A stretch of 64,000 bases of DNA from positions 144,647,858-144,711,857 of the forward strand of contig CM065810.1 in the NCBI GenBank assembly GCA_033398695.1, read 5' to 3'. Positions 32,083 through 43,538 of this stretch are shown in pieces. Each line of letters opens with the position of its first letter. Within the stretch, counting starts at the first letter, position 1. The notes under the pieces are model-generated. The model searched no databases, was not told the origin of the DNA, and saw nothing but the letters and a program-made list of their open reading frames with translations. Made by a program: the position numbers and the translations under genes. Origin of the DNA: Orobanche coerulescens. Taxonomy: Eukaryota > Streptophyta > Magnoliopsida > Lamiales > Orobanchaceae.

Positions 32083-33170
32083 ATGGATGCTGGAAGAGGC
32101 CGTGGTAGAGGTCGTGGCCGTGGTCGTGGATGCGGCTGGGGACGTAGGGCAACCAGTGAGGCGGCCACGTCACACTCTTCGGGAGCCGGCAGTAATGATG
32201 GTCGTCAGGGCCATACTGCCACCCAAGACGATACAGCCGACAATGGCGCCGACATAGGTGTTGTAGCTATGATGCAAAAAATGGTGAACCAAATGGCTAC
32301 TATCGCCCGGGCGGTTCAGAACCCGGCTCTGGATCGTGCTACTCAGGCCGGAACAGATTGCTAGCTTCAGGATGTCATCAAGATGCATCCTTCTCAGTTC
32401 TCTGGGGCTTTAGACCCGATCGACTGGGAGAGGTGGATCAAGGAGATGTGTAAGATCTTTGTTGCCACCAACTGCCCTGAGGATCGCAAGGTCCCTATAG
32501 CCCAGCATTTTCTCACTGGGGAGGCTGCCGATTGGTGAGAGGACATTGAGCCTCGGGATCATGTAGCTTCTTGGGCCGAGTTCTGGGGCCTTATGGAAGC
32601 TGAATACTGTCTGTGGCCAGTTTGTCAGGCCTAAGTCCATGCTTTTTATGATGCTCAGCCTCGAGATATTCCGGTTTCTCAGGCCATTGTGGATTTCAAC
32701 CGGGAATCGGGCTATGTGAAGGCCCAGGTTAAGGAGGAGGATGACAAGATTTACCACTTTTGTAGATGGATGAAACCGAAGATTCGTGATTACATGTCTG
32801 GGCTCGCCTGCACCACCCTAAAAGACTATCAGAGTAGAGTTCTTGCTTACGATATGTCCTTGACGGCCAGTGAGGCGGCTCGAGAAAGTAAGAAACAGAA
32901 GTCTGTCAGTAATTTTTCGGGTCACAAGGGCGGAGTTCAGCAGAAATCTGAGTCTGCAAATATTCCTGCGGGCGGTTCGGCTTGTTTTTCTGGGGCTTTC
33001 GAGATACTGCCAGTGCCTCCACTCGTGATGTCAGATGCTTTAACTGTAGCAAGTCGGGCCATAGGAACCGGGAGTGTCCTCGTCCGTCGTTGAATTGTCA
33101 TACTTGTGGTCAGTCGGGCCACAAGGCTTGTTTTTGTGAGCGGGTAGGGCAGATTCTTGGTGCCCAGGCT
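32083..33170 (+). pseudogene. ChrA gag
   Basis: Begins MDAGRGRGRGRGRGRG, an arginine-glycine N-terminus. The capsid domain follows in the same frame (HPSQFSGALDPIDWERWIKEM ... GEAADW, later AIVDFNRESGYVKAQ) with stops at 32362 (TAG), 32536 (TGA; ChrC has a second W here) and near 32632. A frameshift near 32990 leads to two CCHC zinc knuckles (CFNCSKSGHRNREC and CHTCGQSGHKACFC). Forms the particle and binds RNA in functional relatives; here broken. Confidence 0.9.
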
Positions 33171-33720
33171 TCTTTTCTAGCGCCTAAGGATCCGAGTGTG
33201 AACCAGGGGTCACTTGCTCTGCAGTCTCCGCCGAGGGCCAGTCAAGGGAGAGATCGGGGTCAGCCCGCTAGAAGAGGAGCTTCCAGTGTCGGCTCCGCTC
33301 ATCCGCGTGTTTATGAGATGAGGAGGGCCGATGATCCAGCAGCCACTGTGGCCACATGTACCGTTCATATTCAGTCTTATCCTGTCAGTGTGCTTTTTGA
33401 TTCAGGTGCTACACATTCATTCATCTCTCCGGAGTGTATGTGCCGTTTTAGTGTTGACTGTTTGTCGTCTTGTGAGCCTTTCATCGTTAAACTTCCTAGC
33501 TGTGATAGAATCATTGGTGATCGAGAGGTCCAAGCCTGTTATGTGTTTATTTGTTAGAGGGCTTGGCTCTCTAATCTTATTGTTGTGAATATTGAGGGTG
33601 TGGATTTAATTCTTGGGGATGATTGGCTCGAGCGGCATCGTGCAATCATGAACTACCGCACGAGAATCATCACCATGTTAGCCGAGGATGGCACTGAACA
33701 CTCTTTCGCGGGGCGAAAGA
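33171..33720 (+). pseudogene. ChrA aspartic protease
   Basis: Linker, then RVYEMRRADDPAATVATC, VSVLFDSGATHSFISPE (catalytic DSG), DRIIGDREVQACYV, and after a TAG (33556) VDLILGDDWLERH, the C-terminal ILGxDWL block. The order and motifs match ChrC residue by residue. Confidence 0.88.
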
Positions 33721-33779
33721 GGGGAAAATAGAAGTTCGTAATTAACGCCTTGAAGGCGATGAGACTCCTGCGAAAAGGG

Positions 33780-35170
33780 TGTACTGGTTATTAGTGCTAC
33801 GCCCTTAAAGCGGGGAATGGTGGAGTCGAGTTTTCATCAATTCCAGTCGTTAGTGAGTTCCCCGATATCTTCCCTGACGAGTTACCGGGGTTGCCACCGG
33901 ACCGTGAGGTAGAGTTCGCTATCGAGTTAGATCCAGGTGTGGCTCCGATTTCGAAGGCACCGTATCGCATGGCACCTTCATAGATGGCTGAGTTGAAGAA
34001 GCAGTTGAGTGAGCTTCTTGAGTCGGGGTATATTCGACCGAGCGCTTCGCCTTCGGGCTCACTGGTTCCGTTTGTGCGGAAGAAGGATGGTTCACTGCGT
34101 TTATGTATCGACTATCGCGAGCTAAACAAAGTAACCATCAAGAACAAGTATCCCTTGCCGAGGATCGATGACTTGTTTGATCAGTTGCAGGGAGCTGCGG
34201 TATTCTCGAAGATCGACTTGAGATCGGGATAATATCAGCTTCGGGAGAAGGAGTCCGATATTCCGAGAACAACTTTTCAGATGAGATACAAACATTATGA
34301 GTTTGTGGTTATGCCCTTCGGGTTAACTAATGCGCCAGCAGTGTTCATGCAGTTGATGAACAATGTCTTCATCGAGTATTTGGAATAGTATGTCGTCGTC
34401 TTCATTGACGATATCCTTATTTATTCAAGGAATGATCAGGAGCATGCGCATCATCTGCTTGTGGTGTTAGACATTTTGAGCACCGAGCGACTCTATGCGA
34501 AGTTCTCGGAATGTGAGTTCTGGCTGAAGGAGGTGATGTTTCTGGGTCACGTGATTTCGGCCGAGGGGGTCCATGTGGATCCACAGAAGATTGAGGCAGT
34601 ATTGGATTGGGCAATGCCTAAGAATGTGAAGGAGGTCGGTAGTTTCTTGGGTTTGGCTGGCTACTATCGTAGGTTCGTCGAGGGATTCTCGAAACTAGCT
34701 CGGCCACTTACACAGTTGCTTCAGAAATCTGAGAAGTTCCTCTGGAATGATGAGAGGCAGTCTAGTTTTGAGGACTTTAAGAGGCGTTTTACTTCAGCCC
34801 CGATTTTAGCATTACCGCGTGGCAAAGAGGGTTTTGCCATTTATAACGATGCTTCGGGACAGGGTCTTGGGTGCGTGTTGATACAGCACAACAAGACTAT
34901 CGCATATGCATCGAGACAGTTGAGGCCGTATGAGCTCAACTACCCTACTCACGATTTGGAGTTAGCGGCAGTTGTTGTTGCGCTCAAGATTTGGCGTCAC
35001 TATCTTTTTGGCTCTACATGTCAGATTTTTACCAATCATAAAAGTCTTAAGTACATATTTACTCAGCGGGAGTTGAATATGAGGCAGAGGAGGTGGTTGG
35101 AGTTGATGAAGGATTATGACCTCAAAATCCTTTATCATCCGGGTAAGCGAACGTCGTGGATGACGCATTG
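33780..35170 (+). pseudogene. ChrA reverse transcriptase and RNase H
   Basis: RT starts near [21 protein letters not shown]. One frame carries [45 protein letters not shown], the catalytic FIDDILIYS (34400 onward), then [19 protein letters not shown]. RNase H follows ([32 protein letters not shown]). Stops: 33981 TAG, 34230 TAA, 34386 TAG (glutamine in ChrC). A one-base deletion after HPGK near 35150 moves the connection to integrase into another frame. Confidence 0.92.
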
Positions 35171-36741
35171 ATCCGGAAACCGATTGCGTTGCGGACACTT
35201 GAGATACTTACGTCTCAATCAGAGCTTCACCGGGATTTGATCGAGTTGGGTGTTGAGATTTTGTTGCCAGGAGCTATCGGGCAACTTTGCGCTTTGGAGA
35301 TTTCGTCGTCACTGATCGATGAAATTAAACTGAAGCAGTTGGAGAATCCAATGATTACTCAAATCCGAGAGAATGTCCTTAAGGGAAAGTCTCCTGGGTT
35401 TGTGATTCACGAGGATGGTGTGTTGAGATTCCAGAGTCGGCTTTGCGTACCGAACGACTAGGAATTGAGGCAGAGTATTTTGCATGAGGCCCATGCTACG
35501 CATTACTCAGTTCATCCTGGTTCGAGTAAGATGTATAAGGACCTAAGTAGGAACTTTTGGTGGAACGACATGAAGGAGGAGGTTGCACGGTTTATAGCGA
35601 CATGTTTGACTTGTCAGCAGGTCAAAATCGTGCATCAGCGACCGACCGGGTTATTGCAGTCGCTTCCCATTCCGGAATGGAAATGGGAAGATGTTTCGAT
35701 GGACTTCATCACGAGCTTGCCTAGATCGAAGTATAGTATGAATTTGGTTTGGGTGATTGTGGATCGTCTGACCAAGTCGGCACATTTTCTGGGCATCAAG
35801 GATACTTGGGGTCCGGAGAGATTGGCTCATGTGTTTATTGCGTAGATTGTGAGGCTTCACGGTATCCCGAAGTCCATTGTTTCAGATCGGGATGGCCGCT
35901 TTGTATCGCACTTTTGTCAGGATGTACATAAGGCGTTGGGTACTCATTTGCGTCTGAGTACTTCTTTTCATCCTCAGTCGGATGGGCAGTCGGAATGCAC
36001 TATCCAGACATTTGAGGATTTGTTGGGTGCTTGTGCTCTCGATTGGAGCAGTGACTGGGAGGAGCATTTGCTATTGATCGAGTTCACGTACAACAATAGT
36101 TGGCACGCATCGATCAACATGGCACCGTATGAGGCAGTTTATGGGCAGCAATTTCGCTCGCCGGTTTGCTGGAACGAGGCGTCTGATTTGGTTGGGACCG
36201 AACCGGATATCGCTATGGAGACGAGGCGGAAGGTGGAATTGATTCGAGAGAGGATGTTGACTACTCAGAGTCGACAAAAATCCTATGCCGACGTTCGTCG
36301 TCGACCTTTGGAATTTGAGGTGGGAGGCCACATTTTGCTAAAGGTGTCGCCGACGAGATGAGTTTTCCGCTTCGGGAAGAAGGAAAAGTTGAGTCTGAGA
36401 TTTATTGGGCCCTTTGAGATTCTTGAGAGAGTTGGCGAGTTGGCATACCTTTTGGCGTTGCCTCCAGCTTTGAGCCACGTTCATAGCGTTTTCCATGTTT
36501 CCCAGGTGAGGAAATATGTGTCGGATCCTAGTCACATCATCGACTATGGTGAGATCGATATCGCTGAGGCTATTACCTTCGAGGAGCGTCCCTTGAAGAT
36601 TTTGGAGTACCGTGAGAAACGACTGAGGCATAAGACCATTCCTTTGGTCAAGGTGTAGTGGTCGAGGCATGGTGTCGAGGAGGAAACTTGGGAAACTGAG
36701 GATAGCATGTGTGCTAGGTGCCCTGAATTGTTTGTTTCTTA
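35156..36741 (+). pseudogene. ChrA integrase with chromodomain-like tail
   Basis: Zinc domain HEAHATHYSVHPGSSKMY ... CLTCQQVK; core D (VSMDFITSLP), D (VSDRDGRFVS) and E (DGQSECTIQ). The GPF/Y module reads [20 protein letters not shown], then HSVFHVSQVRKYV, and the tail is IPLVKV*WSRHGVEEETWE, the reduced chromodomain of Tekay/Del-type chromoviruses that is thought to guide integration to heterochromatin. Stops at 35459 (TAG), 35843 (TAG), 36359 (TGA) and 36656 (TAG; ChrC has glutamine there). Confidence 0.92.
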
Positions 36742-36760
36742 AGTTTCGGGACGAAACTAA

Positions 36761-36777
36761 TTTTTAGAGGGGTAGAA
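36761..36777 (+). promoter_or_regulatory. ChrA polypurine tract
   Basis: TTTTTAGAGGGGTAGAA directly before TGTAATATCC. The upstream GGGACGAAACT is shared with the LARD and ChrC. Confidence 0.85.
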
Positions 36778-38741
36778 TGTAATATCCGCATTTTTCTTTT
36801 CTGGTATTTTTCATTTTTGTGTATATCTCGTTTTTAGTGACTCGTTTGTAATCATATTAGTATTTCGAGAATACTTAATACTGGACTTTTTTGTCATCCG
36901 AGCTTGTTTCAGACTTGTTTTACTCAATTCCGCGTTTATTGGCTTTTCCGTCGCTATTTAGTATGATTCTCGTAATCGGGGTTGCCGTAGATCCACCTTA
37001 TGTATTATGCATGTTGGGAGCTTTGTTTTACTGCACTCGCTAGCGCGCGCTATTTCTGTTGTATAGCGCACACTAGTGTCGTTGAGTAGCGCACACTAGT
37101 GTCGTTGAGTAGCGCACGCTACGATCATTTTGTAGCGCACGCTGGTGACTCGAGCACAGCAGTGGTAGTAGGTTGTTTCTGCTCTCTGCTCTCTGGACGA
37201 GCAGCTTAGCGCATGCTAAATCTGTATATTGCCGCACGCTATGATTTAGACTTGGCGCACGCTGGGTGTCCGGTGGCGCGCACTAATTCGGTAGTCCAGA
37301 CTGGGCAGAACGCTTCTGGAGTCGGTCTGGTGAACAGGTAGCGCACGCTATGGCCCGATAGCGCGCGCTATATGGGGACTATTAGCGCACGCTATTTTTT
37401 AGCAGCGCATGCTAACGGGCCAGAACTGCAGGTCCTAGACTAGTTTTGGCTGGTTAGCGCGTGCTAACCGTGAGCGGTTAGCGCATGCTAAGCACTCTGG
37501 ATATATATACCAGAGAGTTTACCCAAATTTTCCACTTTACTCATTTTCTTCTCCTTCCCCGCGGCGGAGCAATCCTAAGGCGATTTGGAGGCGATTTCTT
37601 CTTCCAATCACTTCAAGTATCATTTTCCTTGAGTTCTTGGTATAGATTAACAACATCTACTCATGTTCTTCGTCCTTAATCCAAGGTAATCTCCTAGAAC
37701 CCTATTTTTGAAAATTTGGGGGTTTTGAGTTTTTGTCCGATTCATTCCGTATTGTTGATTATCCATGATGTATATGATTAATCTTGGTTGTATTCTTGTT
37801 TTCCCTACGAGTTCATGGTAAGTTTCGTGGTATTTGTGAAATCGAGAGGGTTCAATTGCAATATATCCTCGTCGTTATTTTTTTACGAACTTACATGAAT
37901 CGTAGGTGGATTTCCGGGTGTATTTCGTTTCCGTACTCGTTTAGAAATGGTTGTGATTGTGTTCTTCGAATCGTTAGGTTCGGTTTTAGCGGTTCCTAGC
38001 GATCGTGGTTGATTTTTCCTTTCCGTTCGTGTCGTCGTCAATTACTCAAGGCAAGTATTCTTGGAAACCTTTATGATTAACATGAAATGGTGATGTATTT
38101 ATGTGTGCTTTGCTCACTCCGGGAGGGTCTGACGAGGCCTCGGGGTAATCCGTGACTTCACTCTGGATTCACGAGCTTGTTCGCTAGCCAGTTCGGGAGG
38201 GTCCTTAGAGGCCTCGAATGGGATCAGTGGCTTCACCCGGGGCCTAGGCGATGCCTGTGCGTGATTTGTTTTATGGTATGGCTAGTTCGGGAGGGTCCTT
38301 AGTGGCCTCGAATGGGACCAGTGGCTTCACCCCGGTCCTAGGCAAATTGATTATTGACTGTTTGTTTCCGGAAAAGACATGTCTGGTTTTGGTTTTTGAA
38401 ATGACTGGATGCATGTACTATGAAATGTGTAAGCGAATGGTTTGCCTTGATTACTTATACTAGCGTAATTGCTAACCCCTTTGGGGACCCGTTTTGGGTA
38501 AATTCTTGTTATGAATTTCAGGTTATGTTCAGCCGGACGAGCGGGCACTGGGACAGTACGAGGATGCTGGCTAGGGTTGTTGACATATGCAAATGAGTTT
38601 CTTTATTTCCGTCGTCCATTTCGATATGGTTGTTTTCCAACTTGTGAACTTATAGATAGTACTCGCGAATACTTAGGCATTTTTACTCGGATTATGGTTT
38701 GTATTATTAAATGTTATTTATGATTGTCAGTGATGTCAGTG
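36778..38741 (+). repeat. ChrA 3' LTR, 3'-truncated
   Basis: Starts TGTAATATCCGC. Collinear with the 5' LTR without its insertion up to GATTGTCAGTGATGTC, then passes into Tat RT; about 150 bp including the U5 end is missing. It contains the leader donor-like CAAGGTAAT, AAGGCAAGT at about 38048-38056 and the tandem repeats at 38120-38345. Confidence 0.9.
37041..37509 (+). promoter_or_regulatory. ChrA U3 palindrome array and TATA box (LTR 2)
   Basis: About fifteen TAGCGCACGCTA-type words from 37041 to 37490, then ATATATATA at 37501-37509. It has additional TAGCGCACACTAGTG copies near 37065-37110 not present in LTR 1, so copy number changes within an element. Confidence 0.85.
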
Positions 38742-39116
38742 ATCTGATGATATACCTGAGAGGCATACATCATGATGAGCAATTCGCACCCCGAGGTTGA
38801 GTCGACCTATTGATCTATGCCGGGTAATGGATAGGGATCTTTGGGACATGCTTTGTTTATGTCTCGGAAATCTATGCACATTTTTCATTTTCCTTGGCTT
38901 TTTCTTACCATGAGGGCGTTGGATAGCCACTCCGGAATCTGGATTTCCATTACGTGTCCATCTCGGAGGAGCTTCTCAATTTCTTCTCCAATGATTCCAT
39001 CCATCTCCGGCCTAAAGTACCTCCTCTTCTACCTTACGTGCCTTACGATCGGGTCGATGTTCAATCTGTGCTCGGCAACTGCTGGAGTTATCCCTACCAA
39101 ATCTTCAGCTGCAAAT
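38742..39116 (-). pseudogene. Tat reverse transcriptase, N-terminal fragment
   Basis: Minus strand: DLVGITPAVAEHRLNIDP, then FRPEMDGIIGEEIEKLLRDG, a stop, KMCIDFRDINKACPKDPYPLP and a decayed form of the catalytic D-A motif (ELLIMMYASQVYHQI). The rest, including the YxDD block, is absent because ChrA and a deletion intervene. Confidence 0.85.
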
Positions 39117-39474
39117 AGGGCTGTTCAAAAATATCTGATATCTGATCCGAAAATCCGAACTTTTGGATATTCGCTTTTTCGATTCGGATATCGGATATGC
39201 TTTTTAAAAATTTTCGGATATTCAGATATCCGAAATATCCAAAAAATCAAAAAAAATTATTTTTTATATTTTAAATAATAGAAGGTATTAAGATATTCGG
39301 ATATTCGATATCCATATCCGAATTTTTTTTGAATATTCGGATATCCGATATCCGAATATGAATATTTTTTCGAATATAAGGATATCCGCATATAATTCAT
39401 ATTTTTTTCGGATACGGATATAGGATATCAAATCTACTATTTGAATTTTCGGATATCCGAAATTTCGGATATTT
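39117..39474. mobile_element. Degenerate hAT-like MITE (CGGATATCC type)
   Basis: Begins TAGGGCTGTTCAAAA, a common hAT-type terminus, and consists of direct and inverted copies of TCGGATATCCGA. The right terminus is not recognisable, probably lost or displaced at the neighbouring element. Confidence 0.6.
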
Positions 39475-39482
39475 GACATACT

Positions 39483-39659
39483 TAGGGGTGGGAAAATATA
39501 CCGAAATGTCTAAATACCGAATTTAATGTATCGAAAAATTATCGAAATTACCAAAAAATTTGGTATACCGATTTTTCGGTACGGTAACGGTATGATTTTT
39601 TTTATTTTTGGTATTTCACTATATACCGAAATATACCGAAATACAAAAAATCGGTATTT

Positions 39660-39711
<52 letters not shown>

Positions 39712-40008
39712 ATATCGATATTTTCAGTATTTTTTTGTTCGATATTTCGGTATATATCGGTATATCAAGCTGTTTTTGATATTTTGGTAATTCGTTATTT
39801 CGATCAGTTCGGTATATACCAATGCCGAAATAATATACGGTATACCAAAATTTCGGTACGGTATCGGCATGGACCGAAAGCCATACCGAATTTTTGGTAT
39901 ACCGAAACTTTCGGTACGGTATCGGTATAAATTTTGTTGTACCGAAACTTTCGGTACGGTATACAGTATTAGCCAAAAAGTTCGGTACGGTACGGTATAC
40001 CACCCCAA
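39483..40008. mobile_element. hAT-like MITE (TACCGAAA type)
   Basis: 526 bp from TAGGGGTGG to CCACCCCAA (final T changed to A). Near-matching 8 bp flanks GACATACT (39475-39482) and ATCATACT (40009-40016), six of eight identical. The interior is made of TACCGAAATTTCGGTA-like inverted words and an (AT)n run at 39662-39707. The open frames here (tyrosine-isoleucine runs) come from that run and are not genes. Confidence 0.75.
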
Positions 40009-40045
40009 ATCATACTTTCTCTTAGCCCGTTATCCAGCCGACTTC

Positions 40046-40603
40046 CTACGCGGTTTTTGTTTCTGGCTTTTCTGGGACTAATTCTATCTCCATTAACTTA
40101 TCATTAGGCTTGACACCCTCCTCCTGAGCTTCCTCTACTGCTTTTAACTTCTTATCCTTTTTTCGCTCTGGATCCGAGCCCCTCAGCTCGAGTGTCCTTT
40201 TATTGCTTTGCACCCCATGCTTCACTGTTGTCTGGTAACAAGACCGGGAAAGAAATTGATCTCCAGTTACTTCCCCTACCTCGCTTCCCACGGGGAATTT
40301 CACTTTCATGTGGGAGGTAGACGCTACTGCCTCAAATTTGTTGAGCCCTGGACACCCCAAAATGGCGTTATAGGCCGATTTATTGTCGACTACTAAGAAC
40401 CTGAGTGTCTTAACCTTCCGGTGAGGTACCTGGCCCAATGCTAACGGAAGTACCACCTCTCCTACTGGTTGCACCTCAGTCATGCAAAACCGGTAAAGTA
40501 CCGTATCCACCTTTCTTAATTCTACCTCGAGGTTCATTTGTTTGAAACAGTCGTAGAACAGTATATCCACCGAGCTTCCCGCATCAATAAAGACCCTTTG
40601 CAC
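40046..40603 (-). pseudogene. Tat protease
   Basis: RVFIDAGSSVDILFYDCF contains the catalytic aspartate in the Tat-type D-A/G-G-S-S context. It is followed by FLVVDNKSAYNAILGCPGLNKF, the second conserved block of Tat proteases, and an acidic/lysine-rich linker toward RT. Open for 185 codons; the surrounding polyprotein is broken. Confidence 0.85.
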
Positions 40604-40730
40604 GTCATAACCAGCAATTTATGTTGTGATGACAAGTACGTCATTATGGGGCACGTGTATCCCGTTATAGTCCGTAGGACTAAATTGGATGGCTGGTCTG
40701 CTGCTTTACAGAGGCGACCTCTTTAAACTG

Positions 40731-42282
40731 TCAATATTTAGCTTTTTGCGCGTGAGCTTTTCTGGCCTGATTGGAACTTCCATCGGTCGGTCCTCCTGAT
40801 ATCATATGAATTATTCCTTTCTTGGCCGGGGTAGGGGGCCCTCGAGGAGCCTCCCTTTTCATCCCGATACCTCCCTGGGGTACGAGTAGCTTCTTCCGAC
40901 CTTCATTCCTTTGCCAGTACGTGAACGCCATTAGATGCCCTGCTCGGACCAACCTCTCGGTCTCATCCTTGACGTGTTTGCATTCATCCGTCTTATGTCC
41001 ATAATCGTTGTGGAATCGATAATAAAATTCTGACTTTGGTTGAGTAGGTCCATTAAAATGGGATGTAGGCCAATCAATAACCCTTCCCATCTTGCGCTCG
41101 ATCGCCTATAGGACCTGCGCTCTTCTCATTGTTAGTGGGCTATATTGGTCGAACCTCGGTCGTTTCAGGTTGATCTCGATCCTCCTTTGATCCGTGTTTC
41201 GATCCGTCCTTCCACGGAGCACTTCTCCCCGAGGACGATTTCCTCGAAAGGTATACACCTCGTGCTGCACCACCCTACTGGTTCCTCCTTCTCTTCCCCC
41301 GGACTTTTCTTGTGTTTCTTCCTTATCTTTTCAGGCTTCTTTGACGTTGATGTATTTGGAACATCGGGCTAGGACCTTGTCATACGTTCGGGTAGGTTTT
41401 TTAGCAAGAGATGTGCGAAGTAATCTTGGCTGTAATCCTTGTGTCAGGGCGCTCGCTTTCACTTCTTCCGACGATGAGGGTACCTCCATACATGCTTTTG
41501 TAAACCGAGTTACAAAAGTTCTCAATGCCTCTCTGGAGTATTGCTTGATACTGAATAAGGACATGAATATTTTCTGGTGTGCTCTAGCACTTGCGAAGTG
41601 GGTTAGGAACGCCGAGCTGAACGCTTTGAGCTGGTAATCGTCCCTGGTGGTATCTGGTGGAACCAGTCCTGAGCTGATTCTGTCAACATACCCAAAAACG
41701 CTCTGCAGTTCACGTGGTTCGAATATCGATGTAGTACTGCCATGTTTTCGAACCGATATAAATGTGGGGTAGGATCCGAGAGACCATTACAAGTAAAAGT
41801 GACCGCCTTGAATCCATACGGGAGTTCAGCCTACAATATCTCTTCCGAGAAGGGATGGCCTGGATGGCTTTCTGAGCCCTTCCCTGCGACCCTTTGTCGC
41901 AATTCTAGCTCATCCTACATACTAGATATGAGGGGATCAAGTGCTTTCTCCTGTTTAGATCGTTCCCACGTCCTTGGATGACTTTCTCCGTAATATTCCT
42001 GCTGACTGATTTCATCCGATCTATCCGAGAGGATAGGTATTATTTTTCGCGGCATTTTTGCTTTTCGACCTCCCGGATTTTCTGAATTGCACTAGCGATT
42101 ATGTCGGCTAATGATTCTTTCGTCAAGGTGATTATTCTGGGCATAACTTCTTCTCTAGGGGTGATGGGTTTTTTTTCTGGAATTGATTCTGCACCCGTAG
42201 ATGCTAGTTGCTCCTCCAAATTTCTGGGCACTAGTTCTCCGATTTTCTTCTGGCCTGTTTCTTCTGCCATTGTTGGTCTCAC
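40731..42282 (-). pseudogene. Tat gag
   Basis: Starts MRPTMAEETGQKKIGELVPR with a charged N-terminal region. The capsid segment reads SLFSIKQYSREALRTFVTRFTKA and LRTSLAKKPTRTYDKVLARC (41564-41331), typical of plant retrotransposon gag. The C-terminal part (41090-40731) has FYYRFHNDYGHKTDECKHVKDE, a CHHC-like zinc motif of Tat elements. Frame changes and stops occur near 42040, 41565 and 41100-41330. Confidence 0.82.
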
Positions 42283-42502
42283 GTCTCAACTCTGGTGTGA
42301 CTCGATGTCACTATTCCCACAGAAGGGTCCACTTGATGAAATAGAGCTGATCGGTCACCAAGAACTGGGTTAATCTCAGAAGTTTATCTAAGAAAACCCA
42401 AGTATACGAAGTGCTTCTCTCTCTAAATGCATCCCTCTCTAAATGCTTCTCTCTTTCTCTCTCTTTTTAAAATGCTTCTGATTGTTTGAGGTTGGGGAAA
42501 AG
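42283..42502 (-). other. Tat leader fragment, pyrimidine-rich on plus strand
   Basis: No gene. Includes a TCTCTCTCTAAATGC direct repeat (42415-42480). The Tat LTR and PBS are not seen; the sequence ends at the ChrD LTR. Confidence 0.6.
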
Positions 42503-43538
42503 TGTAACACCCCAATTTCATTGCGGGTAATTACACACCGTAAGACCCACCAGGGCCTACCAGGCTGACGTCACACACACAAAATGTATGAGTTTAACAC
42601 CATTCTACCAAGTACACAAACATCACACAACATATTACAACGAAACCAAATACAACATTAACTAAGAAAACCAACAACAACATTTCCCAAACAACTACTG
42701 ACTCGAGCTCTTTAACATCTGGTCTGCCCGTTAGCTCCTGTGCACCACGTGTAGGCTCTTGAACCTCAAAAGTACCTGAAATATATCAAACATTCCACCC
42801 CAACAAGGGGTTAGCAAAAACTGCTACTGCAAGTACAATATTACAATATTTTAATACACGGGAATTTCCAATATCATTTCAAAATCCAAAAACAGTTCAT
42901 TTCTCATGATATTCCAGAATATCCAATACCAATCATCAGTAAAACATCACTTAAAGTTAATCCTCGTGACAAGACCCCTCAGCCAAGTCCATATGTGGCC
43001 CGTCGAGCAATCCCCAGGTGAGAATACCACCTCCCTGACCTGTCCCCAAGTACCGGTCCTTGGAGGTCCCGTCGAACCTTCCCCGAGTGGCATCCACACA
43101 ACACACAAAAATCCACATCAACCATCACATAAATGCATGCCATAAACCATTGCAATAAGGTACTTGCCTGTATTTCTAACACACGAAGGAATTACGAACG
43201 AAGAAGGCTTCGGTCCGAATTATCTTCCAACTTCCGTTCCTCATATCTTTGGTGAAAGATGTTAGAAGGTGGATAAATCCTTGCTAGGAGTTGAAGGATG
43301 TTGATATCAAAAGAAGTTTGGACAAAACCCTCGCGTACACATCCCTGGAACCGTCTAGATCGTCGGAGAAGAAAATGAGAAGTGAAAAATGATAAAAAGT
43401 TGACTGCTCAAGCCTATATATATAATCACGCCTTAGCGTGCGCTAACGGCCTATAGATAGCGCGCGCTAACTGGCCAACCTTGGTCCAGAACCTTCCGCC
43501 AGGACCCGTTAGCGTGCGCTAATGCTTTACGGTTAGTG
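42503..43538 (-). repeat. ChrD: partial Ty3-type LTR cut by Cop3
   Basis: Minus strand ends with the U5 module (plus-strand TGTAACACCCC at 42503 through GACCCACCAGGG...CCAGGCTG at about 42570). It also has the AGGCAAGTA motif (plus 43161-43169), tandem repeats (42970-43095), a TATA box (43415-43424) and the start of a palindrome array. The U3 is cut at 43538 by Cop3. About 1 kb of LTR remains and no internal region. Confidence 0.82.
43415..43538 (-). promoter_or_regulatory. ChrD palindrome array and TATA box
   Basis: TATATATATA (43415-43424), then upstream on the minus strand TAGCGTGCGCTA (43434-43445), TAGCGCGCGCTA (43458-43469) and TAGCGTGCGCTA (43510-43521). A fourth copy starting TAGTG at 43534 is cut by the Cop3 LTR. 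Confidence 0.85.

Larger units (their letters stand above)
27798..38741 (+). mobile_element. ChrA: chromodomain Ty3/gypsy element (Tekay/Del-like), decayed
   Basis: LTR (27798-31845, containing a 2070 bp solo LTR), PBS, gag, protease, RT, RNase H, integrase, chromodomain-like tail, PPT, LTR (36778-38741). The 5' LTR lacks about its first 100 bp and the 3' LTR its last 150 bp, judged by comparing the two. There is no TSD, and Tat pol sequence is also missing at the junction. About nine in-frame stops and two frameshifts; an older copy than ChrC. Confidence 0.92.
23747..42502 (-). mobile_element. Tat-lineage Ty3/gypsy element, fragmented
   Basis: Minus-strand order: leader (42502-42283), gag (42282-40731), protease (40603-40046), RT start (39116-38742), then a gap where rest of RT, RNase H and integrase N-part are missing, integrase end (27797-26935), repeat-rich 3' untranslated region, and an additional ORF on the opposite strand (24014-25939). 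Protease before RT and integrase last is Ty3 order; the YRFHNDYGHKTDEC motif and the integrase segment VTNRTILQGIKTCLD are typical of the Tat lineage. Its LTRs are not in the window. Interrupted by ChrA (27798-38741) and two MITEs (39117-40008); bounded by Cop2 and ChrD LTRs. Confidence 0.85.

Noticed and set aside
39608..39790. ORF rich in isoleucine-tyrosine repeats
   Set aside because: Translation of an (AT)n microsatellite within a MITE; same for ORFs at 45247-45498 and 50429-50679.
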